Source: Litorimonas sp964352855 (GTDB lineage Bacteria; Pseudomonadota; Alphaproteobacteria; Caulobacterales; Maricaulaceae). Taken from it: 64,000 nt of DNA. The stretch lies in NCBI GenBank assembly GCA_964352855.1, contig CAYGTR010000005.1, forward strand, positions 34,789-98,788. The letters are read 5' to 3'. Of this stretch, positions 1 through 7,389 are shown one piece after another. Made by a program: the position numbers and the translations under genes. Position 1 is the first letter of the stretch, and the number at the start of each line of letters is the position of its first letter. The notes under the pieces were generated by a model. It did not search any database and had not been told where the DNA came from. It saw only the letters and a list, made by a program, of their open reading frames with translations.

Positions 1-104
1 TTGCCGTCGGCTTCGAACTTCACATTACAACAGAGGCATTATCCGGTTAGTTTGTCATGATGTGTCCATTTATTATGGCCTAATTATCTAGACATTCGGC
101 CAAT
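1..104. other. left edge, possible gene tail
   Basis: No complete gene is visible here. Plus-strand frame 3 stays open from base 3 to a TAG at 48-50 and reads AVGFELHITTEALSG, which could be the C-terminus of a gene starting before the window. It is too short to identify and could be chance. The rest, up to the terminator hairpin, shows nothing I recognise. Confidence 0.25.
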
Positions 105-108
105 AAAA

Positions 109-138
109 AACCCCGTGTAAAACGGGGTTTCTTTTTTT
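109..138 (-). terminator. rho-independent terminator, probably bidirectional
   Basis: The hairpin AACCCCGT / ACGGGGTT has a four-to-five-base loop and T-rich runs on both sides. On the minus strand it lies just after the stop of the TonB receptor gene, so it can end that transcript. On the plus strand it could end a gene entering from the left. Confidence 0.8.
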
Positions 139-157
139 AATATTTGAAGAGGGCAGC

Positions 158-2488
158 TTACCCTCTGATGGTAAGCTCGATACCGATACGGCGACCTTTT
201 TTCAACGGGCTGAATGTACCGACTGCTGGGTTATCCGCAAAAGGTTGATTGGTTCCGGTGCCGCGATTACTGCCATTTGTTGGTAATGGCGTGCCAAAAG
301 CCCCCAACAAACCCGCACCAAATGGGACCTGTGTATCACCCCCTGCTTGGACATCATCCAAAAGGTTTTTCCCGAAAATCGAGAAGCTCACACCCTCAAC
401 AGGCGTATCCCAAGTGATGTTACCGTCCAACATATCGGCTGGGTTAATCCAACCAAAATTGTTATCCGTGTAGGCGACTTCATCTCTATGCTGGAAATTA
501 ATACGCGATGTTAATCCGCCCTTGTCACCCAAATCGGCTGAGTGAATAAACCCAATACCGTAAGTGGCTTCTGGAACACGAGGTATTGCCAGAGCGAGAT
601 CCGCATCATTTAACAAACCATCAGATGAAATATCGAACCGAACTTCATCATACTCAGCGTCAATAACGCCGACGTTCATTGTCATGAGAAGACTGTCCAT
701 GATGCGAACACGCGCATCCATTTCAAAACCCTTAATCGTCGCATCGGCAGTGTTCAGGATAAACTGAGACACCCCTGCACCCGGATCAGATAGATTCACT
801 TCGCGCTGCATATCTTCGATATTCGTTAAGAACGCTGCACCATTTAATTGTACGATCCGGTCGAAAAAGTCTGACTTAAAACCAACCTCAAAAGCATCCA
901 CTTTCTCTTCATCAAAAGCGGGCTTGCCTGTGATTTCGAGTTGATCCGCCAGACGCGCTGGATCTGTAATGCGGAAGTTATATCCACCGGAGCGGAAGCC
1001 TTTTGTATAGGTGGCATAGGTTAAAAGACCATCATTCGGCGTAAACTCCAAACCAACTTTTGGTGTGAGATTTTCCCAAGAATCACTGTCATCAATGGCC
1101 AATGGGCACCCCCCTGCAATCACGCTACAGCGCTCTGCACGAGGGATAACAAATGCGACTTGACCGTCTTTCTCTTCTTTAGAATAGCGCAAACCACCTA
1201 TCAAAGTCACGCTGTCGGAAATGGCATAGTCAACCTGTGCAAAGGCACCATAGACAGTGTGGTCTTGAGAGCCGCCGCCTGCGAAAGGTGCCAGAGTCGC
1301 AACAGGAACAGCTCTGAATTCATCATAAGCGACATTCTGGTCGAAATAATACAGGCCTGTTGTCAGGTCGATATTGCCAAATGTACCTGCATATCTCAGC
1401 TCATTGGAGATTTGATCTTGCTCCAACGCTGTATCAGAGTGAAAGGCAAAAGGCGGTAAAGCCGGATTGCTGGACAAAGCAGGCAGAGAGTCGATATCTC
1501 CATCTGTTGTAAGGTCTAAATTTCTATAGCCAAAAATATTTGTAATCTGGCCGTCACCAAAATCGACATCAATTGTTGTTTTCAAAGATGCCGTGAATGC
1601 TTCTGTCGAATAATCGCCTTCATTATCAATTGCGAAATCAAAGCTTTCGCGATCAAAGACACCTCGATTTTGCGCAGCAGGACCTTGGCCGTTGCTGTCA
1701 AAATATTCCGCTTTCAATAGGAAGTTTACCCGGTCTGAGGGCATAAATTCTAAGGCGCCGCGACCAATGAATGTTTCAGCTTTTCCGAAATTTTCGCCAT
1801 TTGCTAAATTTACGAAATAACCGTCATCATTATTATAAAATCCGCCGACTTTACCGTTTAGCTTGCCTTCCACAATAGGTCCTGAAATCACGGCCTGGGC
1901 ATAAGAGTTTAACCCGCCACGGCCGCTGTCTACAGGCGTTTCTGTGGCCAGGCGTACTTTATATTCAAATTCATCCGTTGGATTACCCGTATTAATGAGA
2001 ACGGCTCCGCCCGTTGTATTCCGACCAAAGAGAAGACCCTGTGGGCCACGAAGAACTTCGACGCTATCCAGATCAAATAAATCTGTCACCACAGCGTTGT
2101 TGACGCCTAAATAGACGCCATCAACAAACACGCCCACCGCCGGGTCAATCGAAGGGATTGAAGAATTTATGCCAAGGCCGCGAATAGAAAAGTTCGCTGT
2201 GCCACGCGACGTTCCGATGTCATCTAGGGACACGTTAGGGGCCGAAAAGGATAAGCTTTCCAAATCAGTTACATTCAAAGCATCCAAAGTATCCGCGTTG
2301 AACGCTGTAATCGCAATTGGAATATCCTGAACATTTTCAGCATTCACTTTTTTCGTCGCCGTTACAATGATCTCATCCGTCAGCACATCAATGGCTGATT
2401 GACGATCTTGCGCAGCGGCTGCCCCTGCCGTGAGAAGAGAAAGAGAGAGTGCCATCGCACTCACTGAAAAAGCAGATCGTTTTGTCAT
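158..2488 (-). CDS. TonB-dependent receptor
   Basis: Outer-membrane gated channel of 776 residues that would import a substrate using energy from TonB-ExbBD. Residues 1-26 form a signal peptide ending AAAAQ. A TonB-box-like DEIIVTATKK follows near residue 40, then the plug domain with IRGLG and VEVLRGPQGLLFGRNTTGG motifs, then a barrel of about 600 residues. The barrel ends GIELTIRG, without the C-terminal aromatic residue usual for outer-membrane barrels, which is odd but not unknown. The substrate cannot be read from sequence. The general look is that of the many receptors of marine alphaproteobacteria rather than of siderophore receptors. It is transcribed alone and ends at the hairpin at 109-138. 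Confidence 0.93.
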   Translation of the reverse strand: MTKRSAFSVSAMALSLSLLTAGAAAAQDRQSAIDVLTDEIIVTATKKVNAENVQDIPIAITAFNADTLDALNVTDLESLSFSAPNVSLDDIGTSRGTANFSIRGLGINSSIPSIDPAVGVFVDGVYLGVNNAVVTDLFDLDSVEVLRGPQGLLFGRNTTGGAVLINTGNPTDEFEYKVRLATETPVDSGRGGLNSYAQAVISGPIVEGKLNGKVGGFYNNDDGYFVNLANGENFGKAETFIGRGALEFMPSDRVNFLLKAEYFDSNGQGPAAQNRGVFDRESFDFAIDNEGDYSTEAFTASLKTTIDVDFGDGQITNIFGYRNLDLTTDGDIDSLPALSSNPALPPFAFHSDTALEQDQISNELRYAGTFGNIDLTTGLYYFDQNVAYDEFRAVPVATLAPFAGGGSQDHTVYGAFAQVDYAISDSVTLIGGLRYSKEEKDGQVAFVIPRAERCSVIAGGCPLAIDDSDSWENLTPKVGLEFTPNDGLLTYATYTKGFRSGGYNFRITDPARLADQLEITGKPAFDEEKVDAFEVGFKSDFFDRIVQLNGAAFLTNIEDMQREVNLSDPGAGVSQFILNTADATIKGFEMDARVRIMDSLLMTMNVGVIDAEYDEVRFDISSDGLLNDADLALAIPRVPEATYGIGFIHSADLGDKGGLTSRINFQHRDEVAYTDNNFGWINPADMLDGNITWDTPVEGVSFSIFGKNLLDDVQAGGDTQVPFGAGLLGAFGTPLPTNGSNRGTGTNQPFADNPAVGTFSPLKKGRRIGIELTIRG

Positions 2489-2626
2489 AGTATTTTCCCG
2501 ATGTTTATTATTTATATCGTATTATATACGCTTTATTGCCGTCTTACGCAGAATAATGGTTAATAGATGACAAAAAAAGGTTAAATCATCGCGTTTTTTG
2601 ATAAGGCTGTGACAAATAAGCAACGG

Positions 2627-3238
2627 CTAATCAGGAACGTCCGTGATTAAAATGTGACGGGCATGATTTCTGAAGCGCGACAACCAGTTCTCTATCTTGG
2701 GATAATCCGCCAGATCAAACCCGCCCTCATCCGCGACATGTGTGTAAGCATAAAGGGCGATATCCGCGAGGCTGCGGGAAGAACCGACAAACCAGTCTCG
2801 GTTTGAGAGGTGGTTTTCTATAACATCTAAGGCCTGCTTCCCTTTTTCATATAAATTGGGTAATTCTCCCGCCCTTGTTTCCATCGCGTAATTATGAATG
2901 AATCGCGCGACAGCGATCGCAGGCTCGTGACGATATTGCTCCCAGAACATCCATTGCAGCATTTTCGCTCGATCATATTGATCTGACGGGATGAGGTTCG
3001 TCCCCTCGCCCAGATAAGACATAATCGCATTACTTTCGGCCAAAAAACGACCGTCTTTTAATTCCAGAAGAGGTATCTGACCGGCTGGGTTTTTCGCTCT
3101 ATATTCAGGCATGTGAGTCTCGCCCTTATGAATGTCGATTGGAACGTGGGTATAGGTCTGTTCCAAATAGGACAGAACCCATCTGACTTTATAAGAATTG
3201 CCAGACGGCAGATAATCGTAGAGTTTCAATACCTTCAT
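2627..3238 (-). CDS. glutathione S-transferase family protein
   Basis: A cytosolic GST-fold protein of 203 residues. The N-terminal thioredoxin-like half carries LYDYLPSGNSYKVRW, whose SGNS serine lies where the catalytic Ser/Cys of bacterial GSTs sits. QIPLLEL gives the cis-proline and ESNAI the glutathione gamma-glutamyl contact. The C-terminal half is helical. It starts two bases after the lpd stop on the same strand, so the two are almost certainly co-transcribed. The substrate is unknown; a role in detoxification or redox protection is family knowledge only. Confidence 0.88.
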   Translation of the reverse strand: MKVLKLYDYLPSGNSYKVRWVLSYLEQTYTHVPIDIHKGETHMPEYRAKNPAGQIPLLELKDGRFLAESNAIMSYLGEGTNLIPSDQYDRAKMLQWMFWEQYRHEPAIAVARFIHNYAMETRAGELPNLYEKGKQALDVIENHLSNRDWFVGSSRSLADIALYAYTHVADEGGFDLADYPKIENWLSRFRNHARHILITDVPD

Positions 3239-3240
3239 TC

Positions 3241-4626
3241 CTACATTTGCATGGCCCAGCCTTCGACATCCATCGCGGCCTGACGTACGGCCTCAGAGAC
3301 TGTCGGGTGTGCATGACATGTTCGGGCGATATCTTCTGACGCGGCACCAAATTCTATCGCAATGCAAACTTCGTGAATCAAATCCCCTGCGAGCGGGCCA
3401 ATGATATGGGCGCCGAGAATTTCATCTGTTTCCGCATGGGCAAGGATTTTGGCAAACCCGTCTGTTTCATGGTTACACCGCGCACGGGAATTCGCCGTGA
3501 AAGGAAACTTCCCTTTTTTATAAGGAATGCCCGCTGCCTTTAGCTCTTCCTCGGTTTGACCGACATTAGCGATTTCAGGGAAGGTATAAACGACGCCCGG
3601 AATAGCATTATAATTTACATGCCCGGCTTTACCTGCAATAATTTCCGCACATGCCGTACCCTCATCTTCGGCCTTATGGGCGAGCATGGGGCCGGTTGTG
3701 CAATCGCCGACGGCAAAGACATTTTTCGCGGATGTCTTGAAATGGTCTGTTTCGATAAAACCGCGCTTATCAGTTTTAATGCCTAAAACGTCCAGTCCAA
3801 CATTTTTTGTAAAAGGGCGGCGACCAATACATACCAAGACAATATCTGCGTCTAGCTCTTTTTCTTTACCGCCTGCTGATGCCTCTGTCTGAACTTTTAT
3901 ACCTGATTTGGTTTTTTTAACGCCCGTCACTTTACGGCCCAGCTCAAATTTCATTTTCTGTTTTTTGAAAGTGCGCAAAGCTTGCTTTTGAATTTCGCCG
4001 TCTGAGCCTGGGAGTATATTGTCAAGAAATTCAATCACAGTGACCTCTGCGCCTAAGCGACGCCAAACCGAACCTAGCTCCAGACCGATAACGCCGCCGC
4101 CAATCACAATCATTTTTTCGGGTGTTTTTTGAAGATCTAAAGCCCCTGTCGACGAAACAATCGTTTTCTCATCTATGTCAACATTCGGAAGTGTGGCAAC
4201 TTCCGAACCTGTCGCGATGACGATGTTTTTTGTCTGATAGACTTTACCGTCAACATCGACTTTTCCTTCGCCAATTATCTTCCCGAAACCAAATATACGC
4301 TCGACATTATTTTTTTTAAAAAGATAGTCGATACCTGATGTCAGGCCCTCGACGACTTTGTCTTTTGCACCGATCATCGCCGGAATGTCAGCTTCTACCG
4401 TGGCCTTCATGCCCATAGCCGGGAAATCTTGTGTTGCAGTTTCATAAAGCTCTGTTGCATGAAGCAAAGCTTTAGAGGGAATACAACCCACGTTCAAACA
4501 TGTCCCGCCCAGTGTTTTGCGAGTCTCAATACAGGCCACTTTCAGGCCAAGCTGACCTGCTCGGATGGCACAATTATAGCCACCGGGACCACCACCTATG
4601 ATGATGACATCATATATATCTGACAT
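3241..4626 (-). CDS. lpd: dihydrolipoyl dehydrogenase (E3)
   Basis: Flavoprotein of 461 residues that reoxidises the dihydrolipoyl groups of 2-oxo acid dehydrogenase complexes with NAD+. The FAD-binding GGGPGG is at residues 11-16, the redox disulfide is C43/C48 in GGTCLNVGC, the NAD site is the second GGGVIGLELG near 177-186, and the catalytic dyad is H440/E445 in HAHPTVSEA. Length and motifs are normal. It lies 1.2 kb beyond sucB, separated by two membrane-protein genes and a terminator, so it is probably transcribed apart from sucAB. It is followed at once by a GST gene. It presumably serves the 2-oxoglutarate complex; sharing with pyruvate dehydrogenase is possible. Confidence 0.97.
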   Translation of the reverse strand: MSDIYDVIIIGGGPGGYNCAIRAGQLGLKVACIETRKTLGGTCLNVGCIPSKALLHATELYETATQDFPAMGMKATVEADIPAMIGAKDKVVEGLTSGIDYLFKKNNVERIFGFGKIIGEGKVDVDGKVYQTKNIVIATGSEVATLPNVDIDEKTIVSSTGALDLQKTPEKMIVIGGGVIGLELGSVWRRLGAEVTVIEFLDNILPGSDGEIQKQALRTFKKQKMKFELGRKVTGVKKTKSGIKVQTEASAGGKEKELDADIVLVCIGRRPFTKNVGLDVLGIKTDKRGFIETDHFKTSAKNVFAVGDCTTGPMLAHKAEDEGTACAEIIAGKAGHVNYNAIPGVVYTFPEIANVGQTEEELKAAGIPYKKGKFPFTANSRARCNHETDGFAKILAHAETDEILGAHIIGPLAGDLIHEVCIAIEFGAASEDIARTCHAHPTVSEAVRQAAMDVEGWAMQM

Positions 4627-4720
4627 AAAAAACTCCGCGCGTTAAATCACAGCCGACTTACGCCCAGAGCCGATAAGCGTCAACGCCCTAGGGCGGTAAT
4701 GTGTAATTATGCGCTTATAA

Positions 4721-5155
4721 TTACGCGAGCGTACCGTCGCTCACCTTGCTGCGGGCCCAAACAACCTCAAATACACCAAGCAAGACAACGACAAGGGGCA
4801 TGACCCAATAAGTCGGGCCGCCGGCCGCCTTCATTTCAGCCATTGTGAAGCTAGGAATGAAACAAATAATAGCGGCGATTAAAGATAAAATGAATAATGG
4901 TGCTGCCAGTTTCTTTCGTAATAAAAGCATGATGGCAGCAACCAATCCGCCCCAGACGGCAATCGCATATCCGGCTGAGGCCCAAATCGGATAAGCTTTA
5001 CTCGCGGCCAACATTGCTTCGCCGTTTTCCATTGCCAAAATCGCTTCATCGGATGCCAAGCGGTCAAACAAGTACATAGCGCAGCCAAAAACATTCCAAA
5101 GCAGGAAAAGTGCGCCCAACACCCAAAAGAGTGTATTCGGTTTTGTTGATGTCAT
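4721..5155 (-). CDS. four-helix membrane protein, paralogue of next gene
   Basis: Unrecognised inner-membrane protein of 144 residues with about four hydrophobic helices (near 10-30, 58-80, 85-105 and 115-135). It resembles the 163-residue protein encoded just upstream on the same strand: both have a P-I/F-WAS motif followed by a G-L-(V/I)-x-A-x-x-LLLR-(K/R)-K helix, which suggests local duplication. The start is set by a strong GGAG seven bases before ATG; this ribosome site lies inside a perfect hairpin (5159-5182). The function is unknown. Confidence 0.75.
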   Translation of the reverse strand: MTSTKPNTLFWVLGALFLLWNVFGCAMYLFDRLASDEAILAMENGEAMLAASKAYPIWASAGYAIAVWGGLVAAIMLLLRKKLAAPLFILSLIAAIICFIPSFTMAEMKAAGGPTYWVMPLVVVLLGVFEVVWARSKVSDGTLA

Positions 5156-5158
5156 TTT

Positions 5159-5182
5159 AATCTCCCCTTTTTAAAGGAGATT
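5159..5182 (-). promoter_or_regulatory. hairpin covering the ribosome binding site
   Basis: A perfect 7-bp stem AATCTCC / GGAGATT with a ten-base loop lies between the two membrane-protein genes. Its 3' arm on the minus strand is the GGAG ribosome site of the gene starting at 5155. It may limit translation or just be a weak intercistronic stem. The same 7-bp stem occurs before the gene at 61999. Confidence 0.45.
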
Positions 5183-5191
5183 ATACTTTAA

Positions 5192-5683
5192 TTAGCCATT
5201 TTGCAATTGGCCGTCTTTATAAGCGCTATATGCGGCCCAAAAGATAAAAATATTCACAATGATACCGGCCGTTGTCATACCCGTGGCTGACGGCCCCATG
5301 ATCGTAAACCCGCCACGAAAAAAGGCATCTGCTAGCGTCAAAAGCGTCGCAAATATTGCCATCATAAACCAGTGATACGCGGTCTTACGGCGTAGCAAAA
5401 GAAACACAGCGCCAATCAAACCTGCGGAAATACCTGCAGCATGGGCAGCGCTCGCCCAAAATGGAGTCCCCATCAGATATTCGACTTGGCGCGCTTGATA
5501 GACTGCCAATAGCGTATCGTAATCATATTGTAGCTCAAATGTGAAACCAAGGAGTTGCACAAAGCTCCAAGCAACAGCAAAGCTGGCTAATATACCCAAC
5601 CAACCATCTGTATAACGGATCTTCTCATCCCTATCCGAATAGACTTTATTGCGCTGTTCGTGCACGATATTAGACATGTTCAT
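5192..5683 (-). CDS. four-helix membrane protein
   Basis: Unrecognised membrane protein of 163 residues. A charged N-terminus of about 25 residues is followed by roughly four transmembrane helices and a short polar tail. It shares the FWASAAHAAGISAGLIGAV / LLLRRK stretch with the corresponding part of its downstream neighbour, so the two are likely paralogues acting as a pair. The gene lies after the sucB terminator and may be the first of a small operon with the 144-residue protein, and perhaps lpd. The position beside lpd is suggestive only; no motif links it to 2-oxo acid metabolism. Confidence 0.72.
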   Translation of the reverse strand: MNMSNIVHEQRNKVYSDRDEKIRYTDGWLGILASFAVAWSFVQLLGFTFELQYDYDTLLAVYQARQVEYLMGTPFWASAAHAAGISAGLIGAVFLLLRRKTAYHWFMMAIFATLLTLADAFFRGGFTIMGPSATGMTTAGIIVNIFIFWAAYSAYKDGQLQNG

Positions 5684-5755
5684 TCCTAAAACTTCTTTTG
5701 AAAGCTTTAGAATAAAAGATTTGAAACCTAGTAAATAATCAAGATGAATAGATCG

Positions 5756-5793
5756 TAAAAATAAGGCCGCGCATAGAGTCCATGCGCGGCCTT
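5756..5793 (-). terminator. rho-independent terminator after sucB
   Basis: A 12-bp perfect stem (AAGGCCGCGCAT / ATGCGCGGCCTT) is followed on the minus strand by TTATTTTT. It lies 25 bases past the sucB stop and should end the suc operon, leaving the two membrane-protein genes and lpd to their own transcription. Confidence 0.88.
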
Positions 5794-5817
5794 AAAATGA
5801 CAAATATGTTGAGAAGC

Positions 5818-7371
5818 CTAGAGATCAAGTAAAAGGCGCTCCGGATCCTCCAAGCATTCCTTGACCCGCACCAAAAATGTGACGGCTTCTTTGCCGTCAA
5901 CGATACGGTGATCATACGACAGCGCCAGATACATCATCGGGCGGATTTCAATTTTACCCCCAATCACGACAGGACGTTCTTGGATTTTATGCATCCCCAA
6001 AATGCCGGATTGTGGGGGGTTCAAAATCGGTGAACTCATCAAAGAACCATAGACTCCGCCATTGGAGATGGTGAACGTGCCGCCGGACATATCGTCCATA
6101 GAGAGCTGACCGTCCCGTGCTTTCGCCCCCAATTCACCAATGCCTTTTTCGACGCCGCCCAACGACAATTCATCACAATTTCGCAGAACAGGCACAACAA
6201 GTCCCTTATCCGTGCCGACAGCAATAGAAATATCATAGTAATTTTTGTAGATAATATCTGTTCCGTCAATTTCAGCATTGACGCTCGGCACATCTTTAAG
6301 CGCCTGCACACAGGCTTTCACAAAAAAGCTCATAAAACCAAGTTTGACGCCATGCTTTTTAAGGAACAGCTCTTTATATTCCGAGCGCATCGCCATGATA
6401 TGGCTCATATCGGCTTCATTATATGTCGTCAGCATTGCCGCTGTATTTTGTGCATCTTTCAGACGACGCGCGATGGTCTGGCGCAAACGCGACATACGCA
6501 CGTGCTCTTCACGCTCACCGAGCGCGCGCGGCGCTGATGGAGCCTGAACGGGCGCAGGCGCAGGCGCGGCAGATTTCGCAGCCGGTGGGTTTGCTTTTGC
6601 ACTCAACGCATCCGCTTTCGTAATACGCCCGTCTTTGCCGGTGCCGGCAATGGCAGAGGCATCCAGATTATTTTCTTGTATAATGCGTGAGGCCGACGGC
6701 ATCGGACGACCGCCTGTCGCCGTATTTGTCGGTGGCACTTTTGGCAACTCGCCTCCGGAACCGCCTTCATCACCGGCCCCTTTGGGTTGGACGCCTGTCG
6801 GAGCGTCAGAATTGCTTTCACCCAATCGGGCAATTGTTTGACCGACCGCTGCCACATCGCCTTCCGCAACAAGAAGCTCTGTAATCACGCCCGCGCGAGG
6901 CGCGACAAGTTCTTGAGCTGCTTTATCCGTTTCCAATTCCACAATGGGTTCGTCTTTGTCGACCGTATCGCCGACTTTTTTCATCCATGTCGCAATAGTG
7001 ACTTCAGAGACAGACTCGCCTACATTTGGTACATCAATATCCAGAGCAGGGCCGGCAGCTGTCGCCGTGTCAGAACTTGGCGCTTTTGTTTGCGCTTTGA
7101 CTTCAGCATCGCCCTTATCAGCCTTTTTTGTGCCGGACCCCGCACCTAATTTTGCGATCAACTGTCCAATCGTCGCGACATCCCCTTCGGCCACAAGAAT
7201 TTCTTCCAGGACGCCATCTTCCGGGGACACAAGTTCTTGAGCCGCCTTATCTGTTTCCAGCTCGACCAGCGGTTCGTCCTTTTTCACGGCGTCGCCCGGC
7301 TGTTTAAACCAAGTCGCAATCGTCACTTCAGAGACGCTTTCGCCTACATTTGGAATCGTAATATCGGTCAT
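5818..7371 (-). CDS. sucB: 2-oxoglutarate dehydrogenase E2 with two lipoyl domains
   Basis: Dihydrolipoyl succinyltransferase of 517 residues, the core of the 2-oxoglutarate dehydrogenase complex. It has two N-terminal lipoyl domains (about 1-77 and 110-186), each with ETDKAAQELV; the lipoylated lysines are K42 and K150. Then come Ala/Pro/Thr-rich linkers, an E1/E3-binding domain near 220-260, and the acyltransferase domain ending SYDHRIVDG (H488, D492). The two lipoyl domains are about three-quarters identical, which indicates duplication. Most E2o proteins have one lipoyl domain, whereas E2p often has two or three. The position right after sucA (18-base gap) supports the 2-oxoglutarate assignment over pyruvate. 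Confidence 0.95.
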   Translation of the reverse strand: MTDITIPNVGESVSEVTIATWFKQPGDAVKKDEPLVELETDKAAQELVSPEDGVLEEILVAEGDVATIGQLIAKLGAGSGTKKADKGDAEVKAQTKAPSSDTATAAGPALDIDVPNVGESVSEVTIATWMKKVGDTVDKDEPIVELETDKAAQELVAPRAGVITELLVAEGDVAAVGQTIARLGESNSDAPTGVQPKGAGDEGGSGGELPKVPPTNTATGGRPMPSASRIIQENNLDASAIAGTGKDGRITKADALSAKANPPAAKSAAPAPAPVQAPSAPRALGEREEHVRMSRLRQTIARRLKDAQNTAAMLTTYNEADMSHIMAMRSEYKELFLKKHGVKLGFMSFFVKACVQALKDVPSVNAEIDGTDIIYKNYYDISIAVGTDKGLVVPVLRNCDELSLGGVEKGIGELGAKARDGQLSMDDMSGGTFTISNGGVYGSLMSSPILNPPQSGILGMHKIQERPVVIGGKIEIRPMMYLALSYDHRIVDGKEAVTFLVRVKECLEDPERLLLDL

Positions 7372-7389
7372 ATCAACTGTCTTTTTCCG

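Noticed and set aside
6278..7240. Long open frames antisense to sucB
   Set aside because: They mirror codon bias of the real gene, have no ribosome sites and no recognisable domain.
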